A stretch of DNA of 64,000 nucleotides from Hormoscilla sp. GUM202 (GCA_005518205.2 RFFC02000036.1:1-64000), one strand, 5' to 3'; positions 1-8,587 are shown, counted from the first letter of the stretch. The notes: a model not told the origin generated them from the letters alone. Made by a program: numbers and translations.

Positions 1-26
1 CCGACAACTGACAACCTTCCACAAAC

Positions 27-560
27 CTAATAGACTCTGAAGGATTTAACAACTTGTTCAAACATCGACTTTCCCTTCTGCCAGCGTCTTTCTGTCGTTG
101 AGAGGTTGAAGCTGTAGAGTTGCCCGTGACTCCTGGCCTGCCCGACACTGGCGAGAACGTGCCGTTGCTGCTGGTTTGAGAGCGTGACTGCGTACTCTAG
201 CAGGTAGTAGGTGCGATCTGACGATCGCAGTTCTTCCGCATTTACCAATTCTGCTTGGCGACCGGAATCTGGAGGGGCGATCGCATTTTTCGACAACCTG
301 TATCCCACATCTGTGGGAGTTCCCAGATCCGTCAGAGTTTTGCCTATCGCCACCGACAGATTCTCACTGTACTCGATCAAATCCCGAAACACCACATCAG
401 GTCCATTTGTCACCTCCACGGGAACCCAACCATTGGGATAGAGGAACTGATAACCGTCGGTGCTATCGACATAACTTTGCAGTCCCACACCAGTTGAGAC
501 ACAACCTGTTATACTCAAGCTCAATAACAGGATAACTATTGCCGCAATGCCTTTGAGCAT
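27..560 (-). CDS. psbP: PsbP-family photosystem II lipoprotein
   Basis: The 177-aa product begins with a lipoprotein signal (hydrophobic residues about 5-17, then lipobox ITGC with Cys20). A soluble domain follows that opens with a YQFLYPNGW-type motif, typical of PsbP proteins. Members of this family sit on the lumenal face of thylakoid membranes and help assemble or stabilise the oxygen-evolving side of photosystem II. The length fits cyanobacterial CyanoP. The start is the ATG directly before the signal peptide. The gene reads leftward and stands alone at the window edge. Family placement is fairly secure; which PsbP paralogue it is cannot be told. Confidence 0.75.
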   Translation of the reverse strand: MLKGIAAIVILLLSLSITGCVSTGVGLQSYVDSTDGYQFLYPNGWVPVEVTNGPDVVFRDLIEYSENLSVAIGKTLTDLGTPTDVGYRLSKNAIAPPDSGRQAELVNAEELRSSDRTYYLLEYAVTLSNQQQRHVLASVGQARSHGQLYSFNLSTTERRWQKGKSMFEQVVKSFRVY

Positions 561-870
561 CTATCTTCTCCCCCTGGAAATTTCATTCGGTGTTATATCA
601 AAACCAATAGTCCCAGTCCCTCTACGTGATTTCATTTTCTCATTTTGTGGCTCCTCTGGGAATTCGATCTTGCTCTCAAGGGCCTGGTATAACGATCATT
701 ATCTAGACAAACAAGGCTAAATATTAGTTCGGAGTCAACACTCTTCGTGCTGACAAGGCGCTTTCGAGCCTAGAAAGTCAGTGCAGTGAGATTATCCGTC
801 GATGCTAATATTTGTTAAAATGTCGCGTTTTATTAACGAGCAGATGAAATTAGCAGCAAGACAGTAATTT
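561..870. other. intergenic, upstream of the methyltransferase
   Basis: About 310 bases between two divergent genes. It is AT-rich towards the methyltransferase and should hold both promoters. A GTTAAAATG stretch near 815-823 could be a -10 region for the rightward gene, but no convincing -35 is seen. I see no further gene here. Confidence 0.4.
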
Positions 871-2058
871 ATGTGTTATACTGATGTAAATAGTTGGGTA
901 AAAAGTAAAATGAAACCATTAGTATTAGATTTATTTGCCGGTGCCGGTGGATTTAGCCTGGGCTTTAGATTGGCCGGTTGTGAAATAATTGGCGCAATAG
1001 AAATAGACAAATGGGCGGCGGAAACCTTCGCTTACAATCATCCTAATTCTCCGGTCATCCAGGCAGATATGGCTACAATTACTGAGGACGACCTCAAAGA
1101 ATTGTGCAAAAATCAAAAACCCACAATTGTGCTCGGGGGCCCTCCCTGCCAGGGATATTCTGTTTGCCGGAAAAATGCCGGCGATCCTAAAGATCCGAGA
1201 AATAATCTGTTTAAAGAGTTGATCGGAGTGGGTTCTATTTTTGAGCCAGAACTATTGATAATGGAGAACGTGCCGAACGCGATCAATGCTCGGACTAACT
1301 CTCAAGAAAAAGTAATTGATATCTTGAATAAAGAATTAACAGAGATTGGCTATTACGTCTATGTTGAAATTTGGCAAGCTACAGATTACGGAATTCCTCA
1401 AATTAGAAAAAGATTGTTTGTTATTGCCTCAAAAACAAATCTCGAAAATCCTTTTCCCTCTCCAACTCATTTAGCGATCGATTATAACAACCCTTCTCTA
1501 TTTAATTATTTAAAACCTTGCCCGACGTTATGGGAGGCAATTTCAGACCTACCCCCATTAGAGGCAGGGGAAGGGGCGGAGGAATCTGATTACAATACAG
1601 GGCGCATAAATGACTATCAACAGCTTCTCAGAAATGGAAATAATACTCTATTTAATCATAAGGCAATGAATCACAGCAAACGGATGGTAGAAAGATTTGC
1701 AGCGATGAATTTAGGAGATTCTTGTAAAGATGCACCGGAGCATTTATGGCCACGCCAAAGAAATTCGACAGCAATAGCTAAGAGAGTTTACGACCAAAAT
1801 AATCGCAGAATGTATCCAGATAAACCATGTCATACATTGCCGGCATCTTTTTATGCTAATTTTGTGCATCCCTATCAACATAGGAATTTTACCGCCAGAG
1901 AAGGGGCGAGGATACAGTCATTTCCAGACAGTTTTAGATTTCTGGGCAAACCAACGGTAGTCAGTCACAAACTGTTAGCGAGGGAGGGTCGAAAGGAGGA
2001 AAAATATTTATGTCAATACAATCAAATTGGCAATGCAGTCCCCCCCCTTATTAGCTAA
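871..2058 (+). CDS. DNA (cytosine-5) methyltransferase, frameshifted at its very end
   Basis: A type II C5-cytosine methyltransferase that transfers a methyl group from SAM to a target cytosine. Motif I (DLFAGAGGFS) lies at residues about 20-29, the catalytic Pro-Cys (GGPPCQGYS, Cys93) at about 89-97, ENVP further on, and motif X (QIGNAVPP) at the C-terminus. The frame stops right after motif X within a run of eight C. Removing one C restores 19 more codons (LLAKAIARNLLKE and on) and moves the stop to 2104, three bases before the next gene. The normal end is therefore lost by a +1 slip, or the base count is wrong. The ATG at 910 (MKPLVLDLF) is an equally good start. It is the modification partner of the broken nuclease downstream. 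Confidence 0.9.
   Translation: MCYTDVNSWVKSKMKPLVLDLFAGAGGFSLGFRLAGCEIIGAIEIDKWAAETFAYNHPNSPVIQADMATITEDDLKELCKNQKPTIVLGGPPCQGYSVCRKNAGDPKDPRNNLFKELIGVGSIFEPELLIMENVPNAINARTNSQEKVIDILNKELTEIGYYVYVEIWQATDYGIPQIRKRLFVIASKTNLENPFPSPTHLAIDYNNPSLFNYLKPCPTLWEAISDLPPLEAGEGAEESDYNTGRINDYQQLLRNGNNTLFNHKAMNHSKRMVERFAAMNLGDSCKDAPEHLWPRQRNSTAIAKRVYDQNNRRMYPDKPCHTLPASFYANFVHPYQHRNFTAREGARIQSFPDSFRFLGKPTVVSHKLLAREGRKEEKYLCQYNQIGNAVPPLIS
2040..2047 (+). repeat. C8 homopolymer causing the methyltransferase frameshift
   Basis: Eight consecutive C residues code for the last prolines of motif X. With seven C the reading frame runs to the stop at 2102-2104. With eight it ends at 2058. Such a tract is a classic slippage site and also a classic place for a sequencing length error. 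Confidence 0.85.
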
Positions 2059-2106
2059 AGCGATTGCCAGAAATTTGTTAAAGGAATACCAAGTTGAGGG
2101 TTAACT

Positions 2107-2583
2107 ATGTACGTTCACGGTCGCAATTTAGAACAAAAGGAAAATCACAAAACTAAGTATCGAGATGAAGCGTCTAGAATGTATTTGGGAGAAATTCGAG
2201 AGAAATATGATAATTGGAAATTAGCTAATGAAAATATTATTGGTCCGGGCATTGCTAAAAACGAAGGAGATGGTGCAGTAATTAAAAGAAGAGTTGAATT
2301 GTTAAACGAGTATAAGAACTTTATAGACCAGCAGCATTACGCTGAAAAGTTCGATTCTCGTTCAAATCTTCATTCATCTGTGTTAGAAGAGTTTATGTAT
2401 TATCTCTTCAGAGATTTAGTATCGTAATTTTTGAAAAATGCTTTAATCGGTAAATCTCATACATTCAAAGACATTTTCTTTCGTTCTGATAATTACCGCG
2501 ATATGTTAAGTAGTCCGAATGCGTTAGTTGAAAGAAAAGACCATGACTTTGCTATTGGAGTTAGAATAAATTCAACAATGAAT
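2107..2583 (+). pseudogene. type II restriction endonuclease remnant
   Basis: An open segment starts two bases after the restored stop of the methyltransferase, as expected for an R-M pair. The first 106 codons include LHSSVLEEFMYYLFRDLV, a helical motif I associate with Bpu10I-like nucleases. An in-frame TAA interrupts at 2425-2427. The same frame then continues (KSHTFKDIFF, KDHDFAIGV) to about 2580, where homology ends just before the conserved nuclease core. The C-terminal catalytic part is missing and the sequence joins toxin-like DNA. Premature stop plus C-terminal deletion means it cannot make an active nuclease. The subfamily assignment is tentative. Confidence 0.65.
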
Positions 2584-2957
2584 TGTGGCGGAGTGGGAAT
2601 TGCGGATTGGCAAGTATCGAGTGTTATATGATGCTATAATGGAGGATGAACTTCAGCTATGTAAAATATCTACAGTAGGATATAAAGAACGTAACAAGCT
2701 GTATATTAGAGGCGTTTCAGCTATGAAAGTAATTGATGTTTCCTGGAAATCAACAGAACTGCGTGCTCTCTTGGCAGAAGCAAGGGAGAAAAATATAATT
2801 TTGCGAACTGCGTTCATCCTCGCGCTCGATTGATGAGTTTGATGTAGAAATTGAATTGACTCGCCAAAACTCAGAATTAATGGAATTTATAGAGGAAAGG
2901 GCACGGAGTACGAAAACAGTTTCAGCAGCAGAAGCATGTGGGAGATTGGGTTTATAG
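2582..2957 (+). pseudogene. RelE-like toxin end fused to a frameshifted antitoxin
   Basis: The frame first reads the C-terminal half of a RelE/ParE-type toxin (WELRIGKYRVLYD, then KERNKLYIRG) without its N-terminus. It runs on with no stop into MKVIDVSWKSTELRALLAEA, the start of a short antitoxin of a type often found behind RelE toxins. Near 2822-2832 the antitoxin frame shifts; the second part (IDEFDVEIELTRQN to CGRLGL) is in another frame and stops at 2957. The toxin lacks its front, the stop between the two genes is gone and the antitoxin is out of frame, so the module is dead. Its left edge abuts the truncated nuclease, which suggests one deletion joined the two loci. Confidence 0.6.
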
Positions 2958-2972
2958 CGCATTCGGCGCTAG

Positions 2973-3033
2973 TGAGGTACAGCAAGATTGATGACCACTG
3001 ACAGTTTCGAGAAGACGGAGAGATGTACCTCAC
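2973..3033. repeat. small element with 10-bp inverted ends
   Basis: GTGAGGTACA at the left and TGTACCTCAC at the right are perfect inverted repeats about 61 bases apart. The segment lies next to a gene fragment, so it may be a very small insertion. No target duplication was confirmed. Confidence 0.35.
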
Positions 3034-3045
3034 CAGGGTGAAATT

Positions 3046-3105
3046 TGCGGTAATTTGAAATTCTTGGAAGCAGCGATAGTTTTGAATGGTGAGGTCGCGT
3101 GACAT
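3046..3105 (-). pseudogene. possible N-terminus of an OLD/RecF-like ATPase
   Basis: The leftward frame MSRDLTIQNYRCFQEFQI resembles the opening strand of AAA_15/OLD-family ATPases, where LTIxNYRxF precedes the P-loop. After about 20 codons the resemblance ends and no Walker A follows. It may be the tip of a deleted defence-type ATPase. The evidence is short. Confidence 0.3.
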
Positions 3106-3199
3106 TTTACAGCGGCAGTTTTCCGATCTAGAACGATTATAGCATAACCCACTCTAGGTGTTCGTTCCCTGACTCTCCCAGGGAACGAGAAAACAGATT

Positions 3200-4891
3200 T
3201 TAATCTAACTCTTCTTCGCCCACTTCTACAAGTGCTGGGGGTTCGTCTCCAGGGGTCCGCAAGATCTCTACCATCTCTTGAATTTCTGCTGGGGGTGCTG
3301 GCGTCAGGCGCGAGACAACTAAAGTGACGACAAAATTGAGTGCCATCCCCACGGTGCCAATTCCTTCTGCGGAAACTCCAAAAAACCAAGTATCCATCCC
3401 GTAGAATTTTACCCCGATGATGTAAGTTGCGGTGAAAATTAACCCGACTAACATGCCAGCGATCGCCCCTTCCCGGTTAGTACGCTTGTCAAACACGCCT
3501 AAGATAATCACGGGAAAAAAGCTTGCTGCTGCTAAACCAAAGGCAAATGCTACCACTTGGGCGACAAAACCGGGGGGGTTAATTCCAAAATATCCCGCGA
3601 TCGCGATCGCAAACCCGACCATTATTCTTCCTACCATCACCCGTCGGGACTCCGACGCCCCGGGATCGATCATGCGATAATAAAGATCGTGAGCGATCGA
3701 ACTCGATATGACCAAGAGTAACCCCGATGCCGTGGATAACGCTGCTGCCAAACCCCCTGCTGCTACCAAGGCCACGACCCAGGGAGCAAGTTTCGCCACT
3801 TCTGGGGTGGACAGGACGATAATATCGCGATCGATCTCAATTTCGTTTGTGTTTTTATCGGGCGTCAGCTCAATTTTCCCATCGCCGTTTTTATCCTCAA
3901 AGGCCAACAGTCCCGTATTTTCCCACTTCGTGGCCCAGTCTAGCTGACGCACTTCTTCAATTTTATGGTCGTGCAAGCTGTCGATCAGATTGTAGCGGGC
4001 GAAGGCTGCCACTGCCGGTGCTGTAGTATACAAAATCGCAATAAATAGCAGGGCCCAGCCCGCCGAATAACGGGCCGATCGCACGTTAGGCACTGTATAA
4101 AAGCGGACGATGACGTGGGGCAATCCCGCCGTCCCCACCATCAGGGCAATAGTGATAAACAATACATCCAGCATGGACTTATTGGCAAAGGGCTGAGTGT
4201 ATTCTTGGAAACCCAGGTCCAGCTGCACTTGGTTGAGTTTATCGACGATATCGCTGAAAGTGAAGGCTAGCTGGGGGATGGGGTTGCCCGTCAGCAGGAT
4301 GGCGATCGCGATCGCGGGGATCAGGTAAGCAATAATCAGCACGCTGTACTGAGCAACTTGGGTCCAAGTAATACCTTTCATGCCCCCCAGGACTGCGAAA
4401 AAACCCACAATCACCATGCCAATTACGACACCCGTACTGACATCAACTTGCAGAAAGCGGCTAAAAACGATACCGACACCTCGCATCTGTCCCGCTACGT
4501 AGGTGAGGGAGACAAAGATAGCCGCGATCGCAGCGACAATGCGGGCGACATTAGAGTAATAGCGATCGCCGACAAAATCCGGTACGGTATACTTGCCGAA
4601 CTTGCGCAGATAGGGTGCTAAAAGCAAAGCCAGGAGAACATATCCCCCGGTCCAACCCATCAGATAGATAGAACCATCGTAACCCAGGAAGGAGATTAAT
4701 CCAGCCATGGAGATAAAGGAAGCAGCGGACATCCAGTCAGCAGCAGTCGCCGCACCATTAGCGATCGCGGGTACCCCCCGATCGGCCACAAAAAACCCCT
4801 GAGAGTCCCGGACGCGCGATCGCCACCCTATATAAAGATAGAGCATAAACGAAATCGTCACGAATAAAAAAGTCCATACTTCAACAGACAT
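3200..4891 (-). CDS. sodium:solute symporter, VC_2705/acetate-permease type
   Basis: A 563-aa polytopic membrane protein of the sodium:solute symporter family that couples uptake of a small organic acid (acetate or similar) to Na+. About 13 hydrophobic segments are visible. Family signatures include TAADWMSAASFISMAG near residue 50 and the ALSTASGLLLVISSSIAHD stretch in the second half. A hydrophilic insert with an EDKNGDGKIEL motif, which looks like an EF-hand calcium loop, sits near residue 320. The next gene upstream encodes DUF4212, the small subunit that accompanies this subfamily, so the two form a transporter operon. Substrate is inferred from the family only. Confidence 0.85.
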   Translation of the reverse strand: MSVEVWTFLFVTISFMLYLYIGWRSRVRDSQGFFVADRGVPAIANGAATAADWMSAASFISMAGLISFLGYDGSIYLMGWTGGYVLLALLLAPYLRKFGKYTVPDFVGDRYYSNVARIVAAIAAIFVSLTYVAGQMRGVGIVFSRFLQVDVSTGVVIGMVIVGFFAVLGGMKGITWTQVAQYSVLIIAYLIPAIAIAILLTGNPIPQLAFTFSDIVDKLNQVQLDLGFQEYTQPFANKSMLDVLFITIALMVGTAGLPHVIVRFYTVPNVRSARYSAGWALLFIAILYTTAPAVAAFARYNLIDSLHDHKIEEVRQLDWATKWENTGLLAFEDKNGDGKIELTPDKNTNEIEIDRDIIVLSTPEVAKLAPWVVALVAAGGLAAALSTASGLLLVISSSIAHDLYYRMIDPGASESRRVMVGRIMVGFAIAIAGYFGINPPGFVAQVVAFAFGLAAASFFPVIILGVFDKRTNREGAIAGMLVGLIFTATYIIGVKFYGMDTWFFGVSAEGIGTVGMALNFVVTLVVSRLTPAPPAEIQEMVEILRTPGDEPPALVEVGEEELD

Positions 4892-4953
4892 CTTTTCCCC
4901 TCATATCATATTAATTTTTCCCGCACAATTGGCAATTCTCAATTTTCAATTTT

Positions 4954-5205
4954 CTAATCCTTGTTATATTTGCGTTCGATCTTATCCATCTGCACGGCAT
5001 AGATAAAGATTAGGGAAACAAACACGAAGATCGAACCTTGCTGGGCCATCCAGAAACCCAGAGGTACGCCACCCAGGCGCAGCGCATTCAAAGGTTCTAC
5101 TAGCAGAATACTGCATCCCAGGGACACTATGGCCCAAACTATCAGCAAATTTCTGATTAAAGCCATGTTTGCCCGCCAGTAAGCCCGGCGTTTAGACTCA
5201 TTCAT
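4954..5205 (-). CDS. DUF4212 small subunit of the symporter
   Basis: An 83-aa protein starting MNESKRRAYW, with two transmembrane segments (about residues 16-37 and 50-72). DUF4212 proteins are encoded beside VC_2705-type sodium:solute symporters and are regarded as their small subunit. A longer reading frame exists upstream, but the ATG at 5205 is chosen because AAGGAG lies just before it and the extra codons belong to an unrelated decayed gene. The symporter gene follows 62 bases downstream on the same strand. Confidence 0.85.
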   Translation of the reverse strand: MNESKRRAYWRANMALIRNLLIVWAIVSLGCSILLVEPLNALRLGGVPLGFWMAQQGSIFVFVSLIFIYAVQMDKIERKYNKD

Positions 5206-5409
5206 ATCGGATCTCCTTATTTTAACGAAATCAAGCTCTGCGATCGCATTATACAATTGCGGAGCAGTTCCCAGTAATTTTCCTTCAAAGCCGCCATTGC
5301 TTCTAGGAATTATGGCTGCATCTCGATCTGCTCGGTGATATGAGTGGGATCTTCCGGATGAAAGTTGCGTCGCCAATATGCACGATCGCGAATTGCTTGG
5401 GTGCATCCC

Positions 5410-5613
5410 AATTTGGCAATGAGCCAAAATACTTCATTGTTAAACTGTCACTAATAGACCCTTGGTCTGTCAAGGAAATGATGACGGATAAGAGAAGGGA
5501 AGGCTCGGACCAATTTGGCAATGAGCAAAAATACTTCATTGTTAAACTGTCACTAATAGACCCTTGGTCTGTCAAGGAAATGATGACGGATAAGAGAAGG
5601 GAAGGCTCGGAAG
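5410..5613. repeat. 102-bp tandem duplication inside IS copy 1
   Basis: Two adjacent copies of a 102-bp unit, beginning AATTTGGCAATGAGC, differ at very few positions. Copy 2 of the IS has only one unit, and 1689 minus 1587 is exactly 102, so the duplication arose in this copy. Confidence 0.9.
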
Positions 5614-5727
5614 CGGTTATCTCCGTAAAATTCGTCAATTTTATCTTGACAGACCACGAGATGATGAGAATGTCAAGATTGACTCACCTTGAGAATACTC
5701 CATTGAGATAAGCACGCTCCGGGCCCC

Positions 5728-6762
5728 CTACGCTGCGAGATGCCGCAGAACTTGGGGAACATTGGCAGCTTTCCACTGCGCTCCTGAGAGCTTCACCCGT
5801 GCCGCAACCTGCTTAATCGTTGATTCCACCTCTCCCGAACCGATTGAAATTCCCTCGGCTTGGTAATAGCCATAGTTCACAATGCGGTGACGATGCTTAG
5901 TAACATAGGCCCTGAAGTTATCAACCCGTGGATGCTCCCAGTCGTCAAATTCTTTGAGGGCTGCATCTACCTTGCCTGACCATAGGAGAGCTTTCACTCG
6001 TGCCAGTCTAGAGCTGGACCCACCGACTTTCTCGAGGTTTTCCATCAAGTGATACCAATCGAGGATTTCCAGACGGAAGATGGTTGGGCCAATCTCGGCA
6101 AACAAATTCCAAACGCCATCATGACCGTCTCCGATACTCACAAGTGGATTCGCCAAGGGCTGCTGGTTGACCCATTTGACCAGTCCTGCATTGTCCCGAA
6201 AGAAGGCCGCTACCCCGAGGTCATGTAGATTAACGCCCTTGTAATCGCGCCACTCACAGGGTCTCCCTTGCGGGGTCCGTAAGCGTACTTTCCCCCCATC
6301 AATGCTCATTTCCTCAACAACTTCCTTGACAGTCGGCAACTTCAACTCATGGGCGAGCACTTTCGGTTCTTGAGGGCTGATTTCGGAAACAGCTTTTTTA
6401 GCCGTCGGCAACTCAAACTCCTGAGGGGGCAGTTTCGGTCCTTGAGGGCCCGTTGAGGAAACGGCTTCTTTAGCTGTGGGCAACTCAAACTCCTGAAGGG
6501 GCAGTTTCGGTTCTTGAGCGCTCGTTGAGGAAACGGCTTCTTTAACTGTCAGTAATTCAAACTCATAACGTTGCACCAGTCGTTGCTGAGTTCCCCGGGA
6601 AACGCTCATCCCCGTGAGCTGCTTAAGATCTTCCGAGGCGTGCTCATAAGAAGAGTTCGCACTCAGTAACAAGCAACATTTTTCCAGATAGGGACTCCAC
6701 TGGCTATAGGCTCTCACATCAAAATAAGTCGCTTGCTTCTCCGTGATGAGGAGCTGGCCCAA
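5728..6762 (-). CDS. ISKra4-family transposase, main ORF
   Basis: A 344-aa protein that moves the element. The segment GDGHDGVWNLFAEI followed by EILDWYHLMENLEKVGG, and SGEVESTIKQ near the end, match the DDE-type core of ISKra4 transposases. Residues about 70-150 hold three or four repeats of an FELPTAKEAVS / PQEPKLP unit, a low-complexity linker. The frame opens at a TTG, nine bases after the small ORF stops and in the -1 frame relative to it. The functional protein may be made by frameshifting from the small ORF. Confidence 0.8.
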   Translation of the reverse strand: MGQLLITEKQATYFDVRAYSQWSPYLEKCCLLLSANSSYEHASEDLKQLTGMSVSRGTQQRLVQRYEFELLTVKEAVSSTSAQEPKLPLQEFELPTAKEAVSSTGPQGPKLPPQEFELPTAKKAVSEISPQEPKVLAHELKLPTVKEVVEEMSIDGGKVRLRTPQGRPCEWRDYKGVNLHDLGVAAFFRDNAGLVKWVNQQPLANPLVSIGDGHDGVWNLFAEIGPTIFRLEILDWYHLMENLEKVGGSSSRLARVKALLWSGKVDAALKEFDDWEHPRVDNFRAYVTKHRHRIVNYGYYQAEGISIGSGEVESTIKQVAARVKLSGAQWKAANVPQVLRHLAA

Positions 6763-6770
6763 AATGCTGT

Positions 6771-6989
6771 TTAAGATTCGGGTTCGCCCTGCGGTGGTGC
6801 CACTGGTGCTTTCGATAAAAAAAGGGCAATCTCTGGACTGACGTATTGAAGCAACTGCCCACGGACTGTAGCTTCGAGTCCTGAGAGTGTTTTCAATTGC
6901 TCTGGAACAGTCCCTTGGGCCTCCTCATACAACAAGGCGGCTATTCCCAAAGCATAGGTTTTAATTTGAGCTAAATTTTCAGGATTCAT
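6771..6989 (-). CDS. IS small ORF, N-terminal part of the transposase
   Basis: A 72-aa frame (MNPENLAQIKTYALGIAALL) precedes the main transposase frame inside the IS. The main frame lies at -1, and a run of seven T in the coding strand (plus-strand A-run near 6817-6823) is a plausible slippery site. The -1 frame stays open from there to the main ORF. Whether the small protein acts alone or as the N-terminus of a fusion is not known. Confidence 0.6.
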   Translation of the reverse strand: MNPENLAQIKTYALGIAALLYEEAQGTVPEQLKTLSGLEATVRGQLLQYVSPEIALFLSKAPVAPPQGEPES

Positions 6990-7453
6990 AGTTTTAGAGG
7001 GAGCGTTTACCGACTGTCTCAGCTTAACACCATCTCGGAACCCGTTCGACTAAGCATTTCTACTCATTGCGAAACTGGGATGCACCCAATTGCTTCTGCT
7101 ATTAGCCATTCCATTTCGTCAGCATTTTCTGCCTTTGTGCCTAAAACCATGCTGGCACCGAATTCGTCGCCTTGCTTGAGAGTGTGGGCAGCTTTTGGCT
7201 CGATTTCAATAACTTCGCTATGTCACTGCTAGCTTTTTAATCCTTCGCTTTCCAAATGACGTGGGCGCATTTTTTTTCAGCCTTCTGGAAATACTACAAC
7301 TATTAACAATTTCTCTACGATCTTCTTTCTCTGCGATCCGCTTCGAGCGGCACGACTATAATGCTGCTGCCAAGTTCTAGTCGAGGTCCATTAGTTTCAT
7401 GTCATAGCACCCCAACCACAACTTGTCAACAGCATCGCCGTCCTGACTAATTT

Positions 7454-8185
7454 TTAACTGTCAGCAGTTGCCAGTTCCGTTTCCGCTTCCTTGCTACCGC
7501 GAGTCCGACGCCGTGTCAGAGAATTATACAGCATCTGACCGATCGCCTTGATCAAGCTACCCTCTAACTCTTGGAACATTTTCATATTCATGCCAAAAGC
7601 GTCATTAGCTTCATCCACGATCTTATCTGCTGTCGCCTCGTCGATCGGCAAATCATTCATGGTTTGCCGATAGTTAGCCTTAAACGCCTTCTCATCGGAA
7701 ATTTCTGCGAACTCGTAGAAAGCCGTTCCTTGGCCATTTCTCAAGTTCATTCCTGTTTGGGCAATTTTCTTGAGAATTTGTCCTCCAGACAAGTCGCCCA
7801 TGTAGCGGGTATAAAGGTGAGCGATCAGCAGTTCTGGATCCGTAGCAGACACTTCCCGGATCCGCTGCACGTAAGCTTCTCCCCCTGGCGTGCTCGACAC
7901 TTGTTCCTGCCAGTTGGCACCATAGTAGTATGTCAGGTCCTTTTCCAAGCTGCGCTTGCGGTTTAGCTCGGAAAAGTACATTTTACCCATAATCGGGTGG
8001 TTGCGGTGGCGTTCCATCTCTTCTTCCATCGCTGAATAGACGAAGTAGAGGTTACCTACTAGCTTCCGGTAAGAGTTTTTCTCAACCGTGCCCTTCAAGA
8101 AGCACTTGATAAAACCCATGTTTTCTGCCATCGTGTGGGCTTTTTTCGTGCCTTCGCGCAATTTTGTGGCTAGATTATTGCTCAT
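7454..8185 (-). CDS. ho1: heme oxygenase (biliverdin-forming)
   Basis: A 243-aa soluble enzyme that opens heme to biliverdin IX-alpha with electrons from ferredoxin, the first step towards phycobilins. The proximal heme ligand is His17 in TKKAHTMAEN. The distal helix signature GDLSGGQILKKIA is at about residues 131-143. Length and start (ATG at 8185) are normal for cyanobacterial Ho1. The gene stands alone, with IS-related debris downstream and a hairpin repeat and MITE upstream. Confidence 0.95.
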   Translation of the reverse strand: MSNNLATKLREGTKKAHTMAENMGFIKCFLKGTVEKNSYRKLVGNLYFVYSAMEEEMERHRNHPIMGKMYFSELNRKRSLEKDLTYYYGANWQEQVSSTPGGEAYVQRIREVSATDPELLIAHLYTRYMGDLSGGQILKKIAQTGMNLRNGQGTAFYEFAEISDEKAFKANYRQTMNDLPIDEATADKIVDEANDAFGMNMKMFQELEGSLIKAIGQMLYNSLTRRRTRGSKEAETELATADS

Positions 8186-8326
8186 ACGTTCCTGTTTGTG
8201 AGTGTAAATTTGACTATCCAGCAGCCTGCCTAAACTGTTACCTAAGATACTTTAGAACTATTTGATGAGGATTAACATTAAGAATCGTTAAGATGTGTCT
8301 CGCCCCAACCCGACCGAATCAGCCAC

Positions 8327-8370
8327 CGATGTCTCTGGAGTAGTGCGAGTAGCGCTCTCCAGAGACATCG
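8327..8370. repeat. hairpin element, GTAGTGCGAGTAGCGC family
   Basis: A perfect 14-bp stem (CGATGTCTCTGGAG with its complement) encloses a loop AGTGCGAGTAG-like core. Two other hairpins in the window, at 25978-26021 and 26880-26926, have different stems but nearly the same loop, so they are one dispersed family. Confidence 0.7.
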
Positions 8371-8587
8371 CCAGCCACGGCGGGGCGCAGTCGGGAGATG
8401 TTTGCGGACAGCAGATTTCCTGGCGAGGACCTTGAATGTGAAGAAATCTGAACATAGCACCGGCAGATAGCAAGCTAAGTCGCCAGGGCAGTTCTGGAAC
8501 TTTTGAGGTAAACTGGCAAGAGGACAAAGCTGATGAAGATATATTTCATACTTCCGAATCACGAGCTGGGTTATAGGAGTAGTAGTA

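Larger units (their letters stand above)
5399..7087 (-). mobile_element. ISKra4-type insertion sequence, copy 1
   Basis: The element is 1689 bp. Its ends are 25-bp inverted repeats beginning GGGTGCATCCCA, with two mismatches between them. An 8-bp target duplication AATTGCTT flanks it (5391-5398 and 7088-7095). It carries a small ORF (72 aa) and a transposase ORF (344 aa), both leftward. A second copy lies at 17813-19399. The only large difference is an extra 102 bp here, a tandem duplication near the left end. Confidence 0.9.
5217..7216 (-). pseudogene. PLP-dependent decarboxylase N-terminus, split by an IS
   Basis: Removing the ISKra4-type element and one copy of its target duplication joins 7088-7216 to 5217-5390 in one leftward frame. 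The joined frame reads KAENADEMEWLIAEAIRDRA, then YWRRNFHPEDPTHITEQI, a TAA stop, and continues in the same frame FLEAMAALKENYWELLRN until 5217. This matches my memory of the N-terminus of cyanobacterial group II PLP decarboxylases. Only about 80 codons remain; the catalytic part is absent. It is a relic with a stop codon, a truncation and an insertion. Confidence 0.55.
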
